Shown here: positions 1-5,140 of the stretch, piece after piece
How the letters are laid out: each line of letters starts with the position of its first letter
How positions within the stretch are numbered: the first letter of the stretch is position 1
Source: Bacteroidota bacterium
GTDB lineage: Bacteria > Bacteroidota > Bacteroidia > NS11-12g > UBA9320
NCBI GenBank assembly: GCA_003484585.1
Contig: DNBZ01000172.1
Coordinates: forward strand, 1-5,140
Length of the DNA stretch: 5,140 nt
Reading direction: 5' to 3'
The notes under the pieces: generated by a model
What the model saw: the letters and a program-made list of their open reading frames with translations, nothing else
Told to the model about the DNA's origin: nothing
Database searches by the model: none
Program-made: the position numbers and the translations under genes

Positions 1-2171
1 TTTATAAAATAGGTTCTTCCTGGACTTACGGAGATGAATGTAGTGCTCGGTGTATGAGCTCCTACTTCTGTAGTATTGGCATTTATATTTATCACACCCA
101 ATACATTCCTTGCCCCTAGAGTTACTCTTAGTTTTTTATTATTAAAGCTCTTGTTCAGGGTGAAATCTAGCATAGAGTAAGCGTCTTGCTCCTGCACATT
201 TACATTGGCACTATCTGTATTACTAAATACGCGAGACACCTCACCAAAGTAGTTGAAAAACAGATTAGCAGACAGGTTATGCTTCTTCCAGCTGTAAGTA
301 GGATTTACTACCACCTGCGGTGAAAAGAAAAACTCTTTTTTAGCTCCCTCTACCCCATTGTAAACCCCTGTGTAGTTTAGCGAAGCGTTTAGTCCAAAGT
401 CTTTGTATAGAACCTTCTGGCTTATGTCACCACCTACAGATTGATACTTGCCTATGTTGCCATACTTAGCTTGAATAGGTCCTGTAACTATTAGTTCAAT
501 TTTATTTTCTATGTTATTATAAAAGCCATCTACCGTAGTACTCATCTTAGCTTTCCCCTTAGTATAATACTTTAGATAACTCGCTGTAAATGAGTGTGAA
601 GTCTCAGACATTAACGTACTATCACCAAACACTTCATGACGACTATCATTAAAGTCAAGGTATAATTCTTTGAGTGACGGAGCTCTAAAACCTTTACCGT
701 AAGCCACTTTTAATATCTGTGAATTTGGCAGATTAAACTTCGTCTGTAATGAGTAGAGTATCGGCGACTCAAAAGCTGAGTTATACGCATATCTTACTCC
801 TCCTCTTATGAGTGCATAGCTGGTTAGTTGTTTCTCTGCACTGGCAAATAGTGCCGCATCTAGCTGCTCTTGTCTGCTGTCTTTTATTCTACTTCCAGTC
901 CCTACTTCATAGTTGCCATCAAAGCCGATGAGTGTTTCTATGCCCTTCGTTTTAGCTTTATCAAAACCGTAAATGGTTCTAAATACAGATGCATTAAACG
1001 TTTGTGTGTCTTGCTCTGCCTCTCCTGCTACTAGCACTTCTTCTAAGGTCACTAGGTTACGGTAGTATTTATTTTTTATTCTGTTAAAATTATTATTTCC
1101 CAGAATCATTTGTAGGCTAGACTTCCCTATCTTGTTAGAGTAGCTTAGGCTATTGTCAAATCGTTGATTGGTATAATGCTGATCTACTGCGGCTTCTTTG
1201 TACGGCAATAATGGAGCTCCTCTATCTAGCAAATTAGAACGCAACAACTCACTTCTTACGTTTATGGTCGCATTTTTATGCTTGTAGCTGTACTGCACAC
1301 GACCCGTATATTGCTCTTTTGGTATCCAGTCAAATGTTCTGTCTACATCATTGGCACTCCAACCTGTGAACATTGTTCTACCTCCACTTAAAGTGACAAA
1401 GTGATTTTTGAATGACTTAGAAGCTGTTCCCGTGAGAGCATACTGTCCATCCGTCTCATAGTTTGTATTTAGATTAAATCTTGGTTTCGTATTGGTATTA
1501 TTGGTAACTATATTGATAGTGCCTGCCAGAGCATTACTACCGTATATTACAGACATAGGGCCTTTTATCACCTCTATTTGTTTAACATTTTCTAGGTTAA
1601 ATTGCTCTAGGTCAAGCTGATTAAACAAGCGACCGATAACTGGCACACCGTCTATCAGTAGTTTTACATTATCTCCACCTATCCCCATCATAGTAAGGCC
1701 GGAGGATCCTATGGCATTATCACGGCTCATACGAATGTTGTTTTCGAAAGCTAGTGCGTCTCGTAAATCTACCGCTCCTAGTTCTTCTATTTTTTCGGCA
1801 CTTATTTTAGAAATATTGAGAACCGTATTATTGAGTGATTTTTTGGAATGGATATCGGTAACGATCACTTCGTCTATAACATAGTAATTTCTTTGTAGCT
1901 GTATAGTATACTTGGTATTAGGATAGACTACTACAAACTGAGTGTTGTAGCCTTTTGCATAAATTGTTACTTTTTGAGAATTTTCAGATTTGAAAGTAAC
2001 TTCTCCATTCAGAGAGAATAACTTTAGCGTGTCATCCTTTTCACCTTTAGCCAATAGGCCAAAATCTACAGGCATAGACGTCTCTCCATCTAGTGCCTTA
2101 ATAGTAATTTGTCCCCACGAAACCGCAGGGACAAACATTAAAATTAATAGCATGTATATCGTCTTATTCAA
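1..2171 (-). CDS. TonB-dependent outer-membrane receptor, probable haem/iron-complex (HmuR-like), 3' end cut by window edge
   Basis: Energy-coupled outer-membrane transporter: a 22-strand barrel with a plug that imports a bound ligand into the periplasm using TonB-ExbBD. The frame is open from 2171 to base 1, giving 723 codons. From the TTG start, residues 1-20 form a signal peptide (Asn-Lys, then a hydrophobic run ending S-W-G before Gln21). Residues 21-99 look like a short, diverged beta-sandwich extension of the CarboxypepD_reg-like type. A TonB-box-like DEVIVT lies at 100-105. The plug (about 100-215) carries VKLLIDGVPV and the diagnostic IEVIKGPMSVIYGS (199-212). The barrel has a FRAPSLKELY box at 495-504, then His512, then a degenerate NPNL-like GDSTL (516-520), the arrangement described for haem receptors. 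The last visible residues, PGRTYFI, are typical of the final strand, so only a few residues should be missing. It overlaps the HmuY-like gene by 8 bases and is probably co-transcribed with it. Receptor class is certain; haem as ligand is inference, with other iron complexes or cobalamin possible. Confidence 0.93.
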   Translation of the reverse strand, partial: MNKTIYMLLILMFVPAVSWGQITIKALDGETSMPVDFGLLAKGEKDDTLKLFSLNGEVTFKSENSQKVTIYAKGYNTQFVVVYPNTKYTIQLQRNYYVIDEVIVTDIHSKKSLNNTVLNISKISAEKIEELGAVDLRDALAFENNIRMSRDNAIGSSGLTMMGIGGDNVKLLIDGVPVIGRLFNQLDLEQFNLENVKQIEVIKGPMSVIYGSNALAGTINIVTNNTNTKPRFNLNTNYETDGQYALTGTASKSFKNHFVTLSGGRTMFTGWSANDVDRTFDWIPKEQYTGRVQYSYKHKNATINVRSELLRSNLLDRGAPLLPYKEAAVDQHYTNQRFDNSLSYSNKIGKSSLQMILGNNNFNRIKNKYYRNLVTLEEVLVAGEAEQDTQTFNASVFRTIYGFDKAKTKGIETLIGFDGNYEVGTGSRIKDSRQEQLDAALFASAEKQLTSYALIRGGVRYAYNSAFESPILYSLQTKFNLPNSQILKVAYGKGFRAPSLKELYLDFNDSRHEVFGDSTLMSETSHSFTASYLKYYTKGKAKMSTTVDGFYNNIENKIELIVTGPIQAKYGNIGKYQSVGGDISQKVLYKDFGLNASLNYTGVYNGVEGAKKEFFFSPQVVVNPTYSWKKHNLSANLFFNYFGEVSRVFSNTDSANVNVQEQDAYSMLDFTLNKSFNNKKLRVTLGARNVLGVININANTTEVGAHTPSTTFISVSPGRTYFI

Positions 2172-2388
2172 AGATTACTCGCTGAGTACTTGTAGCATTT
2201 GAAGTACTTAATTGTAAGAAGTAGATCCCTTTAGCTAAGTCTTTTGTATCAAATCTTGTAGCGTCGAAAGCATTCACAGTTGTCTGAAGTATTACTGCTC
2301 CTTGTGCGTTAAGCAACATAATATTAAGTCCTTCATTCTCTTTATTTGAAATGTTTAAAACGCCATTGGTAGGATTTGGGTACACACT
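2164..2388 (-). other. T9SS type A C-terminal sorting domain (part of the HmuY-like CDS)
   Basis: Residues 335-408 of the HmuY-like protein match the pattern of the Bacteroidota secretion-signal domain. There is an opening V-Y-P-N-P-T-N-G, then a strand with LNIMLLNAQGAVI, then DLAKGIYFLQLST, and a closing basic residue followed by VIFE at the extreme C-terminus. In the family, this domain directs the folded protein through the T9SS outer-membrane translocon. A sortase-like enzyme usually removes it, and the protein is then released or attached to surface lipopolysaccharide. A linker at about 319-334 separates it from the haem-binding-like module. Confidence 0.93.
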
Positions 2389-3390
2389 AGTGTTCAAGTT
2401 AGCATGCTTCTCAACGCTATTTACTCCTGCTTTTATTTCCTCTGTATTAAATACGTATTTTCCAACAGCTCCACCTTCGTATCCTGTGAACCATATTTTC
2501 CATACTGCACCACTCTGCGTACGTACGAAATATGCTAGATCTGCGGCAAACTCATACTGAAAAGTCCCACGGTTAAAGCTTTTCCAATCGTATCCTATCT
2601 CTGTGATAGAAGTGCCCCAAGAAAGTGAAGAAGTATCATTACTAGTCACATCTTCTCCTGCACGCTCAGCCACTTCGCATCCTGCATTTATTTTCACACC
2701 ACTAACAGCCATATCTCGGCTAACGGGTCCTTGCATTACTGTAGTGACATATTTAGTAAATAGGATATCCCACGCTTTTGTATCCGCATTAGAATAATCG
2801 AAATCTCCTGAACTAAGATTTAGTAAAGCAAAGTTTTTTGCCGCTGACTCTTCTTTCGACTTAGCATACTCGTATGACTTTTCATTGCTACCATCTAACA
2901 TAGCAGTTCTAAAAAACCAAACCCCTTCACTATCTAGTTTATCTATCACCACTTTAAGATAATCTCCTGTCTGTGTTTTCACAATAAACAATCTATTACC
3001 CAATATATCGTGAGTATTCGTATTGTAAATTCCCCATCCATAGTCAGGGTGATTGGTTCCTTGATTACTAAAAGCACCAAAAGCCCAAGTTTCTTCTGAG
3101 TTGTAGATATTCTTAAAACTAAAACCTGAAGTATCTACAGTACTCCAATCAGCTGTGTCTGCACTGTATAGATATAATTCTACACCAGCATTTTCGTTGA
3201 TCATAATACTAGAATTCATTAAGTCTGAAGTAAGACCTATGTCCCATAGCGTTCTGTCTAGTGACACTTGTGTTCCAGATTCAAAATCGTAATACACATC
3301 GCTTGCACCACCAGTAGTTACAGAGTCCGCTGATTGTGCATTAACTATCAAAGCTGCTAAGATAAAGATGCTTGTAAATGTTTTTTTCAT
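2164..3390 (-). CDS. HmuY-family haem-binding-like protein with T9SS type A sorting domain
   Basis: Secreted 408-residue protein. Residues 1-18 are a signal peptide (MKK, hydrophobic core, cleavage likely at VNA|Q). Residues about 28-318 resemble HmuY-family beta-rich proteins: two WDI motifs (W49 and W207), a GWGIYNTNTHDILGNRLF segment (118-135) and a late WKIWFTGYEGG (297-307). Residues about 335-408 are a T9SS sorting domain, with YPNPTNGVLNI near 337 and KGIYFLQLS near 387. HmuY of P. gingivalis is a hemophore that hands haem to the receptor HmuR. Here there is no lipobox cysteine, so export by T9SS to the surface or medium is implied instead of lipoprotein anchoring. Outside the sorting domain the only histidines are H114, H127 and H329; H329 lies in the linker. 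This makes H114 and H127 possible ligands, though Met or Tyr could serve. It is first in a two-gene unit, 8 bases overlapping the TonB receptor. Family assignment is by recalled pattern and fairly sure; haem binding is inference. Confidence 0.8.
   Translation of the reverse strand: MKKTFTSIFILAALIVNAQSADSVTTGGASDVYYDFESGTQVSLDRTLWDIGLTSDLMNSSIMINENAGVELYLYSADTADWSTVDTSGFSFKNIYNSEETWAFGAFSNQGTNHPDYGWGIYNTNTHDILGNRLFIVKTQTGDYLKVVIDKLDSEGVWFFRTAMLDGSNEKSYEYAKSKEESAAKNFALLNLSSGDFDYSNADTKAWDILFTKYVTTVMQGPVSRDMAVSGVKINAGCEVAERAGEDVTSNDTSSLSWGTSITEIGYDWKSFNRGTFQYEFAADLAYFVRTQSGAVWKIWFTGYEGGAVGKYVFNTEEIKAGVNSVEKHANLNTSVYPNPTNGVLNISNKENEGLNIMLLNAQGAVILQTTVNAFDATRFDTKDLAKGIYFLQLSTSNATSTQRVIFE
2169..2171 (-). 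promoter_or_regulatory. Probable TTG start codon of the TonB receptor, overlapping the upstream stop
   Basis: The receptor frame is closed by an in-frame TAA at 2175-2177, only two codons upstream, so the start must be this TTG or the ATG at 2151-2153. The ATG would give a signal peptide starting MLLILMF with no positive charge. The TTG adds Asn-Lys-Thr-Ile-Tyr, which supplies the expected charged n-region. The TTG sits inside the last codons of the HmuY-like gene and ends three bases before that gene's stop codon (2164-2166), consistent with translational coupling. There is no Shine-Dalgarno sequence, as is usual in Bacteroidota. Confidence 0.65.
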
Positions 3391-3412
3391 TTCTTGTTGT
3401 TAATTTATGGTG

Positions 3413-3420
3413 CAAATGTG
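3413..3420 (-). promoter_or_regulatory. Candidate -7 promoter box for the HmuY-like/TonB receptor unit
   Basis: Read on the minus strand, this is CACATTTG, which matches five of the six fixed bases of the Bacteroidota -7 consensus TAnnTTTG. It lies 22 bases before the ATG of the HmuY-like gene, implying a leader of roughly 15-20 bases. A TTGG at 3445-3448 (minus strand) could act as the -33 element, but the 24-base spacer is longer than the usual 19-21. A weak promoter of this kind would suit an activator-dependent unit. No experimental support is available here. Confidence 0.45.
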
Positions 3421-3485
3421 GTGCTAGACTGGCTGACTAAATAACCAATACAGAAATAAAAATACCCCGAAACAAAAAAACTGTA

Positions 3486-3513
3486 TGAGCATTGTCATAA
3501 TTATAAATGCTCA
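3486..3513. repeat. Inverted repeat in the divergent intergenic region, candidate operator
   Basis: The arms TGAGCATT (3486-3493) and AATGCTCA (3506-3513) are perfect reverse complements separated by 12 AT-rich bases. Arm centres are 20 bases apart, about two turns of the helix, so both arms face the same side of the DNA. The inner bases 3497-3504 (ATAATTAT) form a second small palindrome. The site lies between the two divergent candidate promoters, about 38 bases upstream of the araC-type -7 box and 66 upstream of the other. It could bind a dimeric regulator of one or both units. A terminator role makes no sense between divergent genes. Confidence 0.5.
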
Positions 3514-3550
3514 AAATCAGGCACTTACCCTATATCAATCATTTTTAGCT

Positions 3551-3558
3551 TATTTTTG
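3551..3558 (+). promoter_or_regulatory. Candidate -7 promoter box for the AraC-family regulator
   Basis: TATTTTTG is an exact fit to the Bacteroidota -7 consensus TAnnTTTG. It ends 21 bases before the ATG at 3580, which would give a leader of about 15-20 bases. No convincing -33 TTG element is present at the usual distance (around 3526-3532 reads as TACCC-like sequence). The region before the ATG is A-rich with no Shine-Dalgarno sequence. Confidence 0.55.
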
Positions 3559-3579
3559 TCTGCATAGAAATAACCCAAA

Positions 3580-4398
3580 ATGAGCAACGAGTCCATCGAA
3601 TTAAAAATAATAAAAACAAGCCCACAACCTATTGATTATCAGTATACAAATGGAACCATTTGCTTATTCATAACAGATACTCGTGGTATAGAAATGCCTA
3701 TGGGCCAGCGTAGCGTGCCGCTTCCACCTCATTCTGTCTATTTATTTTATGATCAAAAAAGAAGTTTCAATCTAGCTTTCGTAGCCAAAGAAAACACCCC
3801 GTTTTGTATCATCAACCTGAGCATAGATACACTACACCATATTATAGCTCAAGGCACGGACGAGCTCAACTTCTCCCAAGCAGCTATTTTCGAAAAAGAA
3901 CAGTACCACCACTTTGAAGAAGCGAGCACTACGGTGCGTAGATGTATGCACGAAATCTTAGAGAATCAAAATAATCACTTGCTCAAGGAGGCAAAAAAAT
4001 ATGCAATATTGGATGACTACTTCAATGCCAGCAGAAGGCAAACTGCTTATAAATGCCCATTCTTAAACCAAAAAGAAAACGTAACCAAAGTTAGAGATGC
4101 TAAAGAATATCTAATATCTGACTTGCAAAATTCACCTACCATAAAAGAACTCGCCAAATACGTAGCACTGAATGAGCATAATCTGAAGACCGGTTTCAAA
4201 GAAATATATGGAAAGACCATACATGCCTTTGTAAAAGACTATAAAATGAGCAAGGCTCGCGAACTAATATTAAAACGTGAGTTTCAGATAGCAGAGATAG
4301 CTGACCAACTAGGCTACACCAACGTAAGCCACTTTATAGATGCCTTTAAAAAGAAATTTGGGGTGACGCCTAAGAAATTTGAATTGAGTTTAGGTTAA
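3580..4398 (+). CDS. AraC-family transcriptional regulator, divergent from the uptake genes
   Basis: Cytoplasmic DNA-binding regulator of 272 residues, a usual length for the family. The C-terminal about 100 residues (170-268) hold the two helix-turn-helix units of the AraC/XylS fold: the first around IKELAKYVALNEHNLKTGF (188-206), the second around QIAEIADQLGYTNVSHFIDA (236-255). These are followed by FKKKFGVTPKKF (256-267), the family's signature ending. The N-terminal part (1-150) is a poorly conserved sensory region with no membrane segment or recognised domain. A KCPFL motif at 158-162 joins the two parts. The overall style resembles PchR-like regulators, which activate siderophore or iron-uptake genes next to TonB receptors when the ligand is present. 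Divergent placement 189 bases from the HmuY-like/TonB receptor pair makes those genes its likely targets. Inducer and sign of control are inferred, not shown. Confidence 0.92.
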   Translation: MSNESIELKIIKTSPQPIDYQYTNGTICLFITDTRGIEMPMGQRSVPLPPHSVYLFYDQKRSFNLAFVAKENTPFCIINLSIDTLHHIIAQGTDELNFSQAAIFEKEQYHHFEEASTTVRRCMHEILENQNNHLLKEAKKYAILDDYFNASRRQTAYKCPFLNQKENVTKVRDAKEYLISDLQNSPTIKELAKYVALNEHNLKTGFKEIYGKTIHAFVKDYKMSKARELILKREFQIAEIADQLGYTNVSHFIDAFKKKFGVTPKKFELSLG

Positions 4399-4482
4399 GA
4401 AAATAACGTCTTTGGTATAGTCGCCCCCAGAACCTATGTATCTATTCAGGGATACTATGACTTCATAATCTACCATAAATCT

Positions 4483-4490
4483 TACCTTTG
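4483..4490 (+). promoter_or_regulatory. Candidate -7 promoter box for the M23 peptidase gene, very close to the ATG
   Basis: TACCTTTG fits the Bacteroidota -7 consensus TAnnTTTG exactly and ends only 6 bases before the ATG at 4497. Transcription would therefore begin about 4493-4497, giving a leaderless or nearly leaderless message. No clear -33 TTG element is seen at the usual distance. The 98-base gap after the AraC-family gene (4399-4496) shows no convincing terminator hairpin with a T-run, so read-through from upstream remains possible. Confidence 0.5.
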
Positions 4491-4496
4491 AAAGCA

Positions 4497-5140
4497 ATGT
4501 CTAAATTATTTATCCTATCCACTATTATATTATTTGGCACTTTAAAATCTAATGCCCAAATCTTCCTGCAGACACCCATAGAAGGAACTCAAGGTGAGGA
4601 ATGGATTATAGTAAATTATGTAGACTGGGACACTTCTGCAGGTTTCCAAGATCATAACTGCGGTACCAAAAGCTACGATGGACATCAAGGAACAGATTTC
4701 ACGATTCCTAGCTTTAAGAAGATGGATGCAGGTATAAAAGTTTATGCTGCGGCTAGCGGCAGAGTCACTTTTACCAAAGATGGAGAATTTGATAGAGAAA
4801 CAGCAGGAGACGTCACCAAACTACTCGGAAACTATGTAGCTATACAGCATCCAAATAAATACTATACCTACTACGGTCACTTGCGGAAAAATAGTATTCT
4901 AGTAGCTGAAGGAGATAGTGTGACCGCTGGAGATCTTATAGGCTACGTAGGCAGCAGTGGCAACAGTACAGACCCGCACCTTCACTTTGAGGTATGGTAT
5001 GATAGCTTATATGTGGTAGACCCATTTAGTGGAACTTGCGGCAATCCAAATTCTCTTTTTAATGATCCAGCTATGTATGACACCAGCTTTAAAGTATGGG
5101 ACAATGGTTTGCATCTCAAAAACGACTTGACCATAAATGA
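4497..5140 (+). CDS. Secreted M23-family metallopeptidase (LytM/lysostaphin-type), 3' end cut by window edge
   Basis: Zinc endopeptidase of the family that cuts peptidoglycan cross-links or glycine-rich peptides; 214 codons are visible before the right edge. Residues 1-20 are a signal peptide (MSK, hydrophobic core, likely cleavage SNA|Q), so it acts outside the cytoplasm. The catalytic set is complete: H63-x-x-x-D67 (HQGTD), H128 in YYGHL, and H161-L-H163 in DPHLHFEVW. By family analogy H63, D67 and H163 bind zinc, while H128 and H161 are catalytic. Between them are the usual M23 segments VYAAASGRVTF (82-92) and VTAGDLIGYVGSSGNS (142-157). Cys55 and Cys181 flank the domain and could form a disulfide. 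The open frame continues past the catalytic domain (residue 182 onward), so a C-terminal extension exists; it may carry a T9SS sorting domain, but that is not visible. The start is chosen because it gives a proper signal peptide; the next in-frame ATG is at residue 76. Confidence 0.92.
   Translation, partial: MSKLFILSTIILFGTLKSNAQIFLQTPIEGTQGEEWIIVNYVDWDTSAGFQDHNCGTKSYDGHQGTDFTIPSFKKMDAGIKVYAAASGRVTFTKDGEFDRETAGDVTKLLGNYVAIQHPNKYYTYYGHLRKNSILVAEGDSVTAGDLIGYVGSSGNSTDPHLHFEVWYDSLYVVDPFSGTCGNPNSLFNDPAMYDTSFKVWDNGLHLKNDLTIN

Noticed and set aside
1990..2202. Plus-strand open frame of 70 codons
   Set aside because: It lies opposite the N-terminal coding region of the TonB receptor and the end of the HmuY-like gene; its protein has no recognisable features and it is a shadow of strong minus-strand genes.
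2351..2797. Two plus-strand open frames (2351-2560 and 2603-2797)
   Set aside because: Both are antisense to the HmuY-like gene, whose protein has a signal peptide and a T9SS domain; the plus-strand products look like random translation.
3427..3438. GACT...GACT direct repeat near the hmuY-side promoter, considered as an AraC half-site pair
   Set aside because: Four-base identity only, with an 8-base offset that does not fit typical AraC-family half-site spacing; too short to support.
3448..3480. Two similar A-rich stretches (AATACAGAAAT and AATACCCCGAAAC) considered as a direct-repeat operator
   Set aside because: The match needs a two-base gap and rests mostly on A-runs, so low-complexity sequence explains it.
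4438..4455. Small inverted repeat GTATC / GATAC downstream of the AraC-family gene, considered as a terminator
   Set aside because: Only five base pairs with an 8-base loop and no following T-run; it would be expected by chance in AT-rich DNA.

Overview
The window looks like chromosomal DNA of a member of the Bacteroidota, probably a flavobacteria-like lineage. Four things support this. The DNA is AT-rich. One protein ends in a type IX secretion (T9SS) type A sorting domain. There is a Bacteroidota-style TonB-dependent receptor. Upstream of the plus-strand genes are TAnnTTTG promoter boxes, and no start codon has a clear Shine-Dalgarno sequence. The species cannot be named from this sequence.

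Layout: four protein genes fill almost the whole window. On the minus strand, an HmuY-family haem-binding-like protein (2164-3390) is followed by a TonB-dependent outer-membrane receptor (1-2171) that overlaps it by 8 bases. The receptor runs off the left edge, probably only a few residues short of its end. Facing away from this pair, an AraC-family regulator (3580-4398) is read on the plus strand from a shared 189-base divergent intergenic region. That region holds candidate promoter boxes for both directions and a perfect 8+8 inverted repeat. After a 98-base gap comes a secreted M23 (LytM/lysostaphin-type) metallopeptidase (4497 onward), cut by the right edge.

How the genes may work together: the HmuY-like protein would be exported across the outer membrane by T9SS and held at or shed from the surface. 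There it would capture haem or a similar iron complex and pass it to the TonB-dependent receptor, which imports it into the periplasm. The divergent AraC regulator is the natural candidate to control the pair. This resembles the hmuY-hmuR haem-uptake unit of Porphyromonas gingivalis, but with a T9SS cargo in place of a lipoprotein hemophore and with a local AraC regulator. The ligand is inferred from family resemblance and gene order. The M23 peptidase looks like a separate transcription unit concerned with cell wall or secreted proteolysis.

No RNA genes, insertion sequences, CRISPR arrays or other mobile-element signatures were seen. No gene-free stretch exceeds 300 bases.
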